64,000 nucleotides of DNA, from NCBI RefSeq assembly GCF_008806595.1, contig NZ_VZRB01000004.1:310001-374000 (forward strand), written 5' to 3'. Below are positions 1 through 8,687 of the stretch, one piece after another (position 1 is the first letter of the stretch; the number at the start of each line of letters is the position of its first letter). This DNA is from Streptomyces luteolifulvus (GTDB lineage Bacteria > Actinomycetota > Actinomycetes > Streptomycetales > Streptomycetaceae). The notes beneath the pieces are model-generated. The model was not told the DNA's origin. It worked only from the letters and a program-made list of their open reading frames with translations, and did not search any database. The translations under genes and the position numbers were made by a program.

Positions 1-1
1 C

Positions 2-901
2 GTGTCCCTGGGCTTCGACACCATCGAGGAGTACGTCGCGAAGAGCCCGTACTTCGGAGCGCTGATCGGCCGCTACGGCAACCGCATAGCAAATGGGCAG
101 TTCACCCTCGACGGCAAGAGCTACCAGCTCTCCGTCAACGACGGCGTCAACAGCCTGCACGGCGGCGTCAAGGGCTTCGACAAGCGCGTGTGGGACATCG
201 AGCCGTTCACCAAGGGCTCCGACGTGGGCCTCTGCCTGTACCGCACGAGCCTCGACGGGGAGATGGGCTACCCGGGCACGCTCAAGGTGAAGGTCACCTA
301 CACCCTCACCCGGCACGGCGACTGGCGCATCGACTACGAGGCCACCACCGACAAGGCCACCGTCGTCAACCTGACCAGCCACGTCTACTGGAACCTCGCC
401 GGCGAGGGCAGCGGCTCGATCTACGACCACGAGCTGAAGATCGCCGCCTCCCGTTACACGCCCGTCGACCCGGGGCTGATCCCCACGGGCGAGCTCGCCG
501 GGGTCGCGGGCACCCCCTTCGACTTCCGCAAGGCCAGGACCATCGGCCGGGACATCCGCGTCGCGGACCAGCAGCTCCTCCACGGCAAGGGATTCGACCA
601 CAACTGGGTCCTCGACAAGGGGATCACGGGCCGGCCCGAGTGGATCGCCACACTGAAGGACCGCGCCTTCGGCCGCACCCTGAAGATGGCCACGACGGAG
701 CCCGGGCTGCAGTTCTACTCCGGCAACTTCCTCGACGGCACCCTCGTCGGCACCGGCGGCCACATCTACCGCCAGGGTGACGCGCTCTGCCTGGAGACGC
801 AGCACTTCCCGGACTCGCCGAACCACGCGTCCTTCCCGTCGACGGTGCTGCGGCCGGGGCAGACCTACAGGTCGACGACGATTCACTCGTTCAGCGCGTA
901 G
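2..901 (+). CDS. galM: Aldose 1-epimerase (mutarotase), 5' end cut by the window
   Basis: Interconverts alpha and beta anomers of aldoses such as galactose or glucose. The readable 299 residues lack the N-terminus, so roughly the first 40-70 residues lie before the window. Family hallmarks are visible: GRYGNRIANG near residue 24, the catalytic-His context SLHGG at about 51, a second His in TSHVYWNLAGEG near 126, and the catalytic Glu region with GLQFYSGNFLDG and ETQHFPDSPNH near the C-terminus. It ends in TAG at 899. The next gene is 205 bp downstream behind two hairpins, so it is probably a separate transcript. The family call is secure; the substrate sugar is not determined. Confidence 0.93.
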   Translation: MSLGFDTIEEYVAKSPYFGALIGRYGNRIANGQFTLDGKSYQLSVNDGVNSLHGGVKGFDKRVWDIEPFTKGSDVGLCLYRTSLDGEMGYPGTLKVKVTYTLTRHGDWRIDYEATTDKATVVNLTSHVYWNLAGEGSGSIYDHELKIAASRYTPVDPGLIPTGELAGVAGTPFDFRKARTIGRDIRVADQQLLHGKGFDHNWVLDKGITGRPEWIATLKDRAFGRTLKMATTEPGLQFYSGNFLDGTLVGTGGHIYRQGDALCLETQHFPDSPNHASFPSTVLRPGQTYRSTTIHSFSA

Positions 902-1025
902 GGGCTCCACCTGGTGTGCTGCGCGTCACCCGGCCCCGGACGCTGGAAGCGGGCCCTCGGTTCCCGAACTCACACCTCTTTCACACGCGTTGAACAACGC
1001 CACCCCAGTAGCCGTACCTAAGGGC

Positions 1026-1087
1026 GGCCCGTGCTCCCCCGCACGGGCCACCCAGACGACGGGCCCGGTCGTTCCCCACCGGGCCCG
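1026..1087 (+). promoter_or_regulatory. Two consecutive perfect hairpins in the leader of the aminotransferase gene
   Basis: Hairpin 1 has 9-bp arms at 1026-1034 and 1041-1049 with a 6-nt loop. Hairpin 2 has 10-bp arms at 1060-1069 and 1078-1087 with an 8-nt loop. The Shine-Dalgarno GGAGG (1096-1100) and the TTG start (1107) follow within 20 nt of hairpin 2. They may terminate galM transcription, act as an attenuator, or affect translation of the downstream gene. The structure is seen; the function is inferred. Confidence 0.5.
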
Positions 1088-1106
1088 CCACATACGGAGG
1101 CTCCCC

Positions 1107-2759
1107 TTGGCTGACAACGTCACCTCGCTGTTCCGCAGCACCGCGGCGCACAGCCCGTCGATGGCTGCGTTGACGCGAGAAGGCGACGGCTCGGGCCCAG
1201 TGGACTTCTGTATCCCGTGCAACCCGTACTTCCCCACGCCGGCCATGTTCGACGAGATGTCGTCCAGGCTGCGCGACATCATCACGTACTACCCGAGCAG
1301 CGCCGACACCATCACGGCCGAGCTGTGCAGTCTGCTCCAGCTGCCGCCGCAGTGCGTGGCGATGGGGAACGGCTCCACGGAGCTGATCACCTGGATCGAC
1401 CATCTGCTGGTCCGTGAGTCCCTCGCCATCCCCGTCCCCACCTTCGGCCGCTGGACCGACCAGCCGATGGAGACCGGCAAGCGGGTCGACATGTTCCCGC
1501 TCCAGGAGTCCAGCGGCTTCGCCCTCGACCTCGCGCAGTACGCCGAGTTCATCCGGGCGCGCGGCACCCGCGTCGCCGTCATCTGCAACCCGAACAACCC
1601 CGACGGCGGTTTTCTGCACAAGCACGCCATCGTGCAGTTCATGGACGCGATGGCCGACCTGGACCTGGTGGTCATCGACGAGTCGTTCCTGGAGTTCGCG
1701 GACGCCGAGGTCGAGCCCAGCGTCGTCCAGGAGGCCATGCTGCGGCCGAACGTCGTCGTGCTGCGCAGCCTGGGCAAGAACTTCGGCCTGCACGGCATCC
1801 GCTTCGGCTATCTGGTGGCCAACCCGGCGCTCGCCGGCCGGGTCCGTTCCATGCTGCCGAAGTGGAACCTCAACTCCTTCGCTGAGTACGTGGTGTTCAT
1901 GCTCAAGGAGCACGGCGCCGAGTACGCGTCGAGCCTGCGCCAGGTGCACCGTGACCGCCTGGACATGGCGAGCCAGCTCTCCGCGCTGCCCGGACTGACG
2001 GTCTACCCGTCGCAGGGCAACTTCCTCTTCGTGCGCCTCCCCGTGGGCGCCGAAGGCACCGTGGTCCGGGACCGCCTGCTCACCGAGCACCGGATCCTGG
2101 TCCGCGAGTGCGGCAACAAGATCGGCTCGTCCAGCCGCTTCCTGAGGCTCGTGGTGCGCCCCCAGGTGGACGTGCGTCGCCTGGTGTCCGGCCTGGAACA
2201 GGTGCTCTACGGGACCAGGAGGGGAGCCGCCGTGCCCGAGCTGGCTACAGGGACCAGCTACAGCTCGGGCACGGCGGCCGTGGACCGGCTGGTCGGTGCC
2301 ACCAACGGGGCCGGCATGCAGGGCCTTGCCGCTCAGGCCGTCGGTGCCGCGATGCCGGGGCTCGCCGCCGCCCCGGCGTCCGGCACCGGCATGCCGTTGC
2401 CGGCGGCGGCGCAGATGGCCCAGATGGCGGACCGGACCGGCGGCGCCGGGGTTCCGATGCCTGCTCCGGCCGTCGTCCAGGAGGTGCCGCAGCCGGTCGC
2501 CTACCCGGCCCCCGCGCCCGCCCCCGCTCCCCTGCCGACCGCGATGCCCACCCCGCCGCCCGCGCCTGCCCCCGTCCCCACGCCGATGCCGGCCGCGATG
2601 ACCGGCCCGACCCCGCCCGGCGTGCCCGCGCGCGGCGGCCTCACCGCCGCCCAGGTCCGCGGCACCACCGGCCCCGGTGGCCTGACGACGGCCCCCGCGA
2701 CGGGCTGGCCCAACGCCCAGAGCTGGCCGAACGCGGCGGGCATGGGCCAGGCGGGCTGA
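1107..2759 (+). CDS. PLP-dependent class I/II aminotransferase (HisC-like) with a long Pro/Ala-rich tail
   Basis: Fold-type I PLP aminotransferase resembling histidinol-phosphate aminotransferase. I chose the TTG at 1107 because GGAGG sits 6 nt upstream and no coding signal precedes it; the reading frame extends further upstream without family similarity. Motifs: MGNGSTELI (cofactor phosphate region), CNPNNPDGG near residue 160, DESFLEF, and the Schiff-base lysine K224 in SLGKNFG. The aminotransferase ends near residue 370. The remaining roughly 180 residues are low complexity, rich in Ala, Pro, Gly and Met (for example PAPAPAPLPTAMP), whereas HisC proteins are normally about 350-370 aa. There is no his operon nearby, so histidine synthesis is unproven; another amino acid or phosphonate substrate is possible. 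Confidence 0.85.
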   Translation: MADNVTSLFRSTAAHSPSMAALTREGDGSGPVDFCIPCNPYFPTPAMFDEMSSRLRDIITYYPSSADTITAELCSLLQLPPQCVAMGNGSTELITWIDHLLVRESLAIPVPTFGRWTDQPMETGKRVDMFPLQESSGFALDLAQYAEFIRARGTRVAVICNPNNPDGGFLHKHAIVQFMDAMADLDLVVIDESFLEFADAEVEPSVVQEAMLRPNVVVLRSLGKNFGLHGIRFGYLVANPALAGRVRSMLPKWNLNSFAEYVVFMLKEHGAEYASSLRQVHRDRLDMASQLSALPGLTVYPSQGNFLFVRLPVGAEGTVVRDRLLTEHRILVRECGNKIGSSSRFLRLVVRPQVDVRRLVSGLEQVLYGTRRGAAVPELATGTSYSSGTAAVDRLVGATNGAGMQGLAAQAVGAAMPGLAAAPASGTGMPLPAAAQMAQMADRTGGAGVPMPAPAVVQEVPQPVAYPAPAPAPAPLPTAMPTPPPAPAPVPTPMPAAMTGPTPPGVPARGGLTAAQVRGTTGPGGLTTAPATGWPNAQSWPNAAGMGQAG

Positions 2760-2812
2760 CGGCTCCCGCGCTCGAAGCCGCGCCGGCAGGGCGACTCGTC
2801 GTCACCCGCCGT

Positions 2813-2856
2813 GACACCGTGCCTCCGGTCGTGCCCTGGACCGGAGGCACGGTGTC
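2813..2856. terminator. Bidirectional terminator hairpin, perfect 18-bp stem
   Basis: Arms 2813-2830 and 2839-2856 are fully complementary with an 8-nt loop. It lies between the convergent ends of the aminotransferase gene (2759) and the DUF4360 gene (2881), the expected place for a shared terminator. No T-tract, as is usual in Streptomyces. Confidence 0.85.
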
Positions 2857-2880
2857 CGTGGAACTACGTGACCGGGTGCG

Positions 2881-3534
2881 TCACTTCTTGTCCGGGCACT
2901 CCTTCCACGCCAGGTGGTACACCGTGCTGATGTCCCCGTCGGTCGAGTCCATCGTCATGAAGCTCACCCTGCCGGGGGCCTGCGAGCCGGCGTTCACACG
3001 GAGTTCGGTGTTGATGTTGAAGTTGCGCTGGACTCCGCAGGGGGCCCACACCAGTTGGGCCCAGTCGGTGGAGTCGGTGGCCTGCCAGTTGTCGTTGTAG
3101 GGGCCGCTGAAGGGATGGGTCCTGGTCGCCGTGTTCGGGGAGCCCTGGAAGTAGTACGAGGCCCGCTGGGTGCCGCTCGCGCCGGACTGGAGTGAGGCGA
3201 AGCCGCGGTAGTCGGCGCTGGCGATGGCGTAGGTGAAGCCCTGCGGGACGTGGACGACCAGGTTGAGCTGGCAGTTCTTGCGGAACGCGGTGGGGTCGGA
3301 GTTGCCGCCGGCCTGGGCGAGATAGTCGCTGTAGGTCACGGTGAAGGCGGTGTTGTCCTCGGAGACGGCGATTGCCGTGGTGCCCTGGGGACAGCCGGAG
3401 CCGTTCACCGTGGCGATCTTGATGATGATCTTGTCCGGGGGCGGGTCCTCCCACCCGCCCGACGGGGCCCGCGACGGGAGCGCGGTGGTGAGGAGAGCGG
3501 CGACCGCACCGCTCAGCAGGAGTCCACCGGTCAT
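2881..3534 (-). CDS. Secreted DUF4360-family protein
   Basis: A 217-aa exported protein of unknown function. I chose the ATG at 3534 because AGGAGAG precedes it and the new N-terminus (MTGGLLLSGAVAALLTTALP) is a short signal peptide; an upstream extension in frame has no such features. The mature part matches the DUF4360 pattern: VNGSGCPQGTTAIAVSEDNT, FTVTYSDYLAQAG, NCQLNLVVHVPQGF, and C-terminal VWAPCGVQRNFNINTELRV. The three visible cysteines in the core (GSGC, KNC, APC) plus a last Cys near the C-terminus suggest disulfides outside the cytoplasm. Family members occur in actinomycetes and in fungi. No partner gene is evident; it shares a terminator with the convergent aminotransferase gene. 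Confidence 0.82.
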   Translation of the reverse strand: MTGGLLLSGAVAALLTTALPSRAPSGGWEDPPPDKIIIKIATVNGSGCPQGTTAIAVSEDNTAFTVTYSDYLAQAGGNSDPTAFRKNCQLNLVVHVPQGFTYAIASADYRGFASLQSGASGTQRASYYFQGSPNTATRTHPFSGPYNDNWQATDSTDWAQLVWAPCGVQRNFNINTELRVNAGSQAPGRVSFMTMDSTDGDISTVYHLAWKECPDKK

Positions 3535-3769
3535 GGTCTCTCCTAAAGGGGTTGGGGGGTGGCTGCACCCCCGGCCCATGGAGAACCTGTGGGAACCCTG
3601 TGAAGGCCGAGGGGCGATCGCATCGTAGGAAGCCGCGCAGGAGGCGGTCAGGGCGAACTCCGGCCATTCACAGCCCTGGATTTCACATCGGACGGGGACC
3701 GCCCGAAGGCTCACCGGCGGTACACGAATGTGGCGTCCCTCACGCGTTCCGCCCTCACGGGTCCGGCCG

Positions 3770-4228
3770 TCACGGGTTCTCCCAGGCCGCCGGCTCGGCC
3801 GCCAGTTGCCGTACCGGTTCGGGCAGCGCGTCCGCCGCGAGGTCCGCGACCGTCACGCCCTCCAGGATCTTTCTCACATTGGCGCGCAGGGCGACCCACA
3901 GCGGCAGCAGCGGCTGTGCGGTCCCGGTGTACTCCAGACCCGTCGGACGCTCGCCGCGCACCGAGACGATGGGCCCGTCGACGGCCCGGATCACGTCCGC
4001 GACCGTGATCTGCGCCGCATCGCGGGCCAGCCGGTAGCCGCCGCCCCCGCCCCGCCGGCTGTCGACGACACCGGCGCGCCGCAGATCGCCGAGGATCCCC
4101 TCCAAAAACTTGTGCGGGATGCCCTGAGCAGCGGCGACGGCCTCCGCCTTCACCGGCCCGCCGCCCTGCCGCACGGCGACCTCCAGCACCGCTCGTACCG
4201 CGTAGTCCGCCCGCGCAGAGATCCTCAT
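3770..4228 (-). CDS. Rrf2-family transcriptional regulator lacking cysteines
   Basis: A 152-aa winged-helix regulator. The start MRISARADYAVRAVLEVAV at 4228 is the canonical Rrf2 N-terminus; a longer in-frame start at 4285 adds residues unlike the family. The HTH covers about residues 25-60 (IPHKFLEGILGDLRRAG) followed by the wing SRRGGGGGYRLARDAA. IscR and NsrR bind an Fe-S cluster through three cysteines near residue 100; this protein has no cysteine at all, so it cannot sense through such a cluster and is more like the ligand- or redox-independent CymR type. It is divergent from the GH35 gene with a 107-bp shared region carrying an inverted repeat. Confidence 0.88.
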   Translation of the reverse strand: MRISARADYAVRAVLEVAVRQGGGPVKAEAVAAAQGIPHKFLEGILGDLRRAGVVDSRRGGGGGYRLARDAAQITVADVIRAVDGPIVSVRGERPTGLEYTGTAQPLLPLWVALRANVRKILEGVTVADLAADALPEPVRQLAAEPAAWENP

Positions 4229-4233
4229 ACGGA

Positions 4234-4262
4234 CATTGTGAGGCGTCCGAGTGTGCACAATG
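4234..4262. promoter_or_regulatory. Candidate Rrf2 operator (inverted repeat)
   Basis: CATTGTG (4234-4240) and CACAATG (4256-4262) are perfect 7-bp inverted repeats with a 15-nt spacer, starting 6 nt upstream of the Rrf2 start codon and inside the divergent promoter region. Autoregulation and control of the GH35 gene are inferred. Confidence 0.5.
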
Positions 4263-4335
4263 GCCCAACCCGACATTGACCCCACGTGGCACTCGTCTTA
4301 CAGCGGAACGGACAGGCAGTACAGGAGGCGCTCCC

Positions 4336-7314
4336 TTGGAGCTCAGCAGACGTACATTCAGCGCCCTCGCCGGCACCACGGCGCTCGGACTGGCGCTGAG
4401 CGGCAGCGGCACCGGGGGAAACAGCGCCTACGCGACCCACACCGCACCCACGGGTCCCGCGCCGGGCCCGCCGGCCGCCGACGGGCAGCAGCACACGGTC
4501 GGCTTCGACCGGTACTCGCTGGTGGTGGACGGCAGACGGCTGGTCCTGTGGTCGGGCGAGATGCACCCGTTCCGGCTGCCGAGCCCGTCGCTGTGGCGGG
4601 ACGTGCTGCAGAAGATGCGCGCCCACGGCTACAACGCGGTCAGCGTCCACGTGGCCTGGAACTACCACTCCCCCGCGCCCGGCGAGTACGACTTCACCGG
4701 CGTCCGCGACCTGGACCTGTTCCTGCGCACGGCCACCGAGACCGGCCTGTACGTGATCCTGCGTCCGGGCCCGTACATCGGCGCGGAGACCGACGGCGGC
4801 GGCTTCCCGGGCTGGCTGGCGGCCACCGCGGGCCGGGCACGCACGGCCGACCCGACGTATCTGAAGCATGTCGACGCCTGGCTGACCGAGGTGAACGCCA
4901 TCGCCGCCCGGCACCTGTTCACCCGGGGCAAGGGCTCGGTCCTGCTCTACCAGATCGAGAACGAGTACGACGCGGACGCCACGAAGGCCACCGGCCGGGC
5001 CTACATGTCCCACTTGTACCGGAAGGTGCGGGCGGACGGGATCGACGTACCGCTGTTCCACAACGACGGGGGCAGGAACGGGCACTGGATGCCGGGGTCC
5101 TTCGACACCGGAGGCGAGAAGGGGCGCTGGCTGTACGGCTTCGACGGGTATCCGGCGCCGGACGGGACTCCGCCCGACTGGGGGCACTTCGGGACCGGCG
5201 GGGCGAAGGGCGGGTCGACGGCCAGTCCGAAGACGCCCGGGTTCCTGCCGGAATTCGGGGGCGGCCGGTTCGATCCGTGGGGCGGGGCGGCGTTCCGGGG
5301 CAAGGGGTACGCAGAGGCGCGGCGGACCCGGGACGCGGCGTACGAGCGGCGCTTCCACTTCACCAACCTCGCCAACGGGATCACGCTGCACAACGTCTAC
5401 ATGACCTTCGGCGGCACCTCGTGGGGCTGGCTGCCCGCGCCGGTCGTCTACACGTCGTACGACTACGGGGCGGCCTTCGACGAGGCGCGCAACCCGACCC
5501 CGAAGCTCGCCCCCATGCACCAGCTGGGGCATATGCTCCAACGGGTGCCGGACTTCGCGAAGCTGGACCGGGCGCCGCGGGTGAGGGCCGGGGACGAGCG
5601 GCTGAAGGTGTACCACCTGACCAACCCCGACACCCACTCCCATGTGTACGTCGTGCGCAACGACACCGACGAGGCGATCTCCTCCCCGCTGCCGGACGCC
5701 GGCATCGACGTGCCGGTCAGGGTCCCCGCCCGGGACGCCCGGCTGCTCGCCACAGGGCTGTCCATGGGCGGGGACCGCAGGCTGAAGTTCGCCACCGTGG
5801 AACCGACGATGTTCCTCAAGGCCGGGCGGCAGGACATCGTCGTGTTCTCCGGGCGGTACGGCGAGATGGCGCAGATCGTGGTGGAGTGCCCCGAGGAGCC
5901 GACGCCGGCCCGGCTGGACGCGGAGGTCGCCTGGGTCTTCGACCGCGGTCTGCTGCGCATCACCGCGCCGCTGGGCGTCGGCGGGCTGAGCCGGATCCTG
6001 GTCGACGGCGGCGGATCGGACCGGCAGTTGCTGATCCTTCTCGCCGACGACGCCACCGCGCTGCGGATGTGGCCGTACGACACCCCGTCGGGCACGGTGC
6101 TGGTGTACGGGCCGTCGCTGGTGCGCGAGGTCTCCCTGCAGGACTCCACGGTGCACCTCACCGGCGACACGAAGGCGGCGACCGGGATCGAGGTGTGGGG
6201 GCCGCGCGGCATCACCCAGGTGACCTGGAACCAGAGGGTGGTGCCGACCAGGATCAGCGCGTCCAGCAGCCTGATGAACCTTCAACTGCTGCCCGGCGTG
6301 GCGCCGGTGACCCTGCCCTCGCTGGACGGCGGCTGGCGGCGGAAGAACGGGAACCCCGAGTCGGCGCCCGGCTTCGACGACTCGGGCTGGACGGTCGCCG
6401 GCAAGAAGACCTCGTACAGCACGACCCCGGTGCCCAAGGGGCAGCCCGTGCTGTTCGCGGACGACTACGGCTTCCACTACGGCGACGTCTGGTACCGGGG
6501 CCGCTTCCAGCAGGACCTGGCCGGCGTGGAGTCCCTGTCCCTCGCCTACAGCACGGGCACGCAGGGGATGCTGATGGCCTGGCTGGACGGGCGGCCGCTG
6601 GGCACGCACCGTATGCCGGTCCCGGACGAGAGCACCGCACGGCAGGGCAGTTGGGCGGCCGAGGCCACCTTCGACGTGCCGGCGCAGGTGCGCGGCGGGC
6701 AGGGCGCGGGCAGCTCCCACGTGCTGTCCGTCCTGGTACGGCGGATGCAGCACGACCAGGACGGCGAGGCGCTCGACACCCACAAGACGGCACGCGGGTT
6801 GACCGGGGTCACCTTCAAGGACGCTTCCCCGAAGGTGAGATGGCGGCTTCAGGGCGCGGCGGCACCCGATCCGGTGCGCGGGCCGCTGAACAACGGCGGG
6901 CTCCACGGGGAGCGGGAGGGCTGGCATCTGCCGGAGTACGGCGACGGCGACTGGGCGGCCGTCAAGCTGCCCCGGGAGGACGACCGGCGGCAGGGGGTGA
7001 CCTGGTACCGGAAGAGTTTCCGGCTGGCCGTGGACACCGGCATCGACGCCTCGGTCGGCCTCGTTCTGGAGGACGACCCGTCCCGCGCCTATCGCGTCCA
7101 GATCTTCCTCAACGGCTGGAACCTGGGCCAGTACATCAACGATGTGGGGCCGCAGCACACCTTCGTCCTGCCGAACGGGATTCTGCGCACACGTGGTGCC
7201 AACACACTGGCGCTGGCCGTCCTGTCCGACGGGACCACACCGTCGGGTCCGGGGAAGGTGCGGCTGGCCCTGCTGGGCAGCGCGGCCGGCGGGGTGCCGG
7301 TGAAGCCGCTCTGA
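4336..7314 (+). CDS. Tat-exported glycoside hydrolase family 35 beta-galactosidase
   Basis: Hydrolyses terminal beta-galactosides outside the membrane. I chose the TTG at 4336: AGGAGG lies 7 nt before it and the N-terminus becomes a twin-arginine signal (LSRRTFSALAGTTALGLAL). Mature GH35 catalytic domain follows (VVDGRRLVLWSGEMHPFRLP; RPGPYIGAE). The acid/base is E210 in IENEY and the nucleophile is most likely E306 in LPEFGGG. After about residue 400 come the beta-sandwich and jelly-roll domains typical of long GH35 enzymes, with a C-terminal LNGWNLGQYINDVGPQ motif. Length 992 aa fits the bacterial/fungal long form. It is alone downstream of a divergent Rrf2 regulator. Family certain; exact substrate (galactan, arabinogalactan side chains, lactose) unknown. 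Confidence 0.92.
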   Translation: MELSRRTFSALAGTTALGLALSGSGTGGNSAYATHTAPTGPAPGPPAADGQQHTVGFDRYSLVVDGRRLVLWSGEMHPFRLPSPSLWRDVLQKMRAHGYNAVSVHVAWNYHSPAPGEYDFTGVRDLDLFLRTATETGLYVILRPGPYIGAETDGGGFPGWLAATAGRARTADPTYLKHVDAWLTEVNAIAARHLFTRGKGSVLLYQIENEYDADATKATGRAYMSHLYRKVRADGIDVPLFHNDGGRNGHWMPGSFDTGGEKGRWLYGFDGYPAPDGTPPDWGHFGTGGAKGGSTASPKTPGFLPEFGGGRFDPWGGAAFRGKGYAEARRTRDAAYERRFHFTNLANGITLHNVYMTFGGTSWGWLPAPVVYTSYDYGAAFDEARNPTPKLAPMHQLGHMLQRVPDFAKLDRAPRVRAGDERLKVYHLTNPDTHSHVYVVRNDTDEAISSPLPDAGIDVPVRVPARDARLLATGLSMGGDRRLKFATVEPTMFLKAGRQDIVVFSGRYGEMAQIVVECPEEPTPARLDAEVAWVFDRGLLRITAPLGVGGLSRILVDGGGSDRQLLILLADDATALRMWPYDTPSGTVLVYGPSLVREVSLQDSTVHLTGDTKAATGIEVWGPRGITQVTWNQRVVPTRISASSSLMNLQLLPGVAPVTLPSLDGGWRRKNGNPESAPGFDDSGWTVAGKKTSYSTTPVPKGQPVLFADDYGFHYGDVWYRGRFQQDLAGVESLSLAYSTGTQGMLMAWLDGRPLGTHRMPVPDESTARQGSWAAEATFDVPAQVRGGQGAGSSHVLSVLVRRMQHDQDGEALDTHKTARGLTGVTFKDASPKVRWRLQGAAAPDPVRGPLNNGGLHGEREGWHLPEYGDGDWAAVKLPREDDRRQGVTWYRKSFRLAVDTGIDASVGLVLEDDPSRAYRVQIFLNGWNLGQYINDVGPQHTFVLPNGILRTRGANTLALAVLSDGTTPSGPGKVRLALLGSAAGGVPVKPL

Positions 7315-7414
7315 CCTGAACGGTCCTCCCCGCGCATTGCCTTCTTCGGCACGCTGGTTCACCTTGGTGCCTCCTGGTGCCTCGGCGAAACCACCGAAGA
7401 CGGAGGGGGACCTC

Positions 7415-8557
7415 ATGCGCAGACGGCGTTTCCTGAGCGGATTACTCGGTGCCGGGGCCGGGCTGGGGCTCGCCTCGGCGAGCGGCCCGGCAGCCGGGGT
7501 GCCCGGGGCCTTCGGGGCGCACCCGGCCCACCTCGCCCCGGACAGCGGGGAACCCCACAGCTGGCAGGCCGTCCCGGTCCCGGAGTGCGGCCCGGCCGCC
7601 CAGCTCCTCGGCGTCGCCGCCGCGTCGCCCGGCCTCGCCTGGGCCGTGGGCGAGGAGGGCCGCAACGGCAGCACACGCGGCCGACCGCTGGCCCTCGTCC
7701 AGGACGGCGTGGCCTGGGCCCGCGTCGACCTCACGCACCTCACGTTCCGCGGTCACCTGCGCTCCGTGGCCGGCACATGCGCCGGCTCGGCCCGGGCCGT
7801 CGGCACCGACACCTCCGGCACCGCGCATCTCCTCGCCTGGGACGGCGAGACCTGGCAGGAGGCCGACTTCCCCGGCCGGGCGCAGCCCGGGACCGCGCTC
7901 ACCGGCGTCACGGTCGGCCCCGACGGGCACATCTGGATCTCCGGGCGGAACAGCGACGGCTCGGTGCTGCTGCACGGCGACGGCGACGACTGGGAGTGGC
8001 TGCCGGCGCCCGCGAGCGGGACCGCCGTCACTCCGACGGGAGTGCACCACGCACTCGGCGGGGACGTCTGGGTCTACGACGCCGGTCTCGTCGCCCGCTG
8101 GGACGGCACCAGGTGGACCGAGCTGCCCGTACCCCCCGGCATCCGCGCCACCGTCACCGGGCTGCTCGCGGTCGCCCCCGACGACATCTGGCTCACCGGC
8201 TACGCGTACGGCGTCGGAGGTCCGGTGGGCAAGCCGCCCGGCGTGGCGCTGCTGCACGGGGACGGCAGCTCATGGACGTATGTCGGCACGCCGTTCACCG
8301 TCGGCATGCTGACCGGGATCGTCGCCGACGCCCGGGGCGAGCCCGACCGTATCGCCGGCTGGGACTTCTGGGACCAGACCCGCGCGCACCACCTGCGGTG
8401 GGACGACGGCAGCTGGGTGAGCGAGCGCGGCCCGGCCGCCACGACTCCGGTCCTGCTCAACGCCCTTGCCCCGGTGCCCGGTTCGGGCGGCTACTGGGCC
8501 GTCGGCACGACGTCCTCGTCGCCGTACCCGCCCGCGCAGGTGCGCATCGAACAGTGA
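7415..8557 (+). CDS. Tat-exported WD/propeller-like protein with an early TTA codon
   Basis: A 380-aa secreted protein of unknown function. The ATG at 7415 follows a strong GGAGGGGG and gives a twin-arginine signal peptide (MRRRRFLSGLLGAGAG). The rest is a series of about 40-50-residue units with a Trp-Asp or Trp-Asn core (LAWDGETWQEADFP, LLHGDGDDWEWLPAP, VARWDGTRWTELPVP, LLHGDGSSWTYVGTP, LRWDDGSWVSERGP), the look of a beta-propeller built from short blades. Codon 10 is TTA (7442-7444), which in Streptomyces is read only by the bldA tRNA, so translation is probably development-dependent. It begins 100 bp after the GH35 gene in the same direction and may share its transcript or substrate niche. 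Confidence 0.8.
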   Translation: MRRRRFLSGLLGAGAGLGLASASGPAAGVPGAFGAHPAHLAPDSGEPHSWQAVPVPECGPAAQLLGVAAASPGLAWAVGEEGRNGSTRGRPLALVQDGVAWARVDLTHLTFRGHLRSVAGTCAGSARAVGTDTSGTAHLLAWDGETWQEADFPGRAQPGTALTGVTVGPDGHIWISGRNSDGSVLLHGDGDDWEWLPAPASGTAVTPTGVHHALGGDVWVYDAGLVARWDGTRWTELPVPPGIRATVTGLLAVAPDDIWLTGYAYGVGGPVGKPPGVALLHGDGSSWTYVGTPFTVGMLTGIVADARGEPDRIAGWDFWDQTRAHHLRWDDGSWVSERGPAATTPVLLNALAPVPGSGGYWAVGTTSSSPYPPAQVRIEQ

Positions 8558-8687
8558 CGCCCCCGGAGCGAAAGACGGCGATCGTTCCCGGTTGAACAAC
8601 GGTCGCCCGATCACATGACGCGAACACATCCGGACGCGTAGTCTCAAACAGCCTGCTGTACGGCGGTGACTTGGACTGGGGGAAGCG

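Noticed and set aside
780..1100. Upstream in-frame extension of the aminotransferase frame to 777
   Set aside because: It overlaps the galM gene and lacks any family sequence; the TTG at 1107 has a clear GGAGG and starts the conserved protein.
4225..7743. Very long minus-strand frame antisense to the GH35 gene
   Set aside because: High-GC DNA gives long antisense frames; this one has no family features and the opposite strand clearly encodes GH35.
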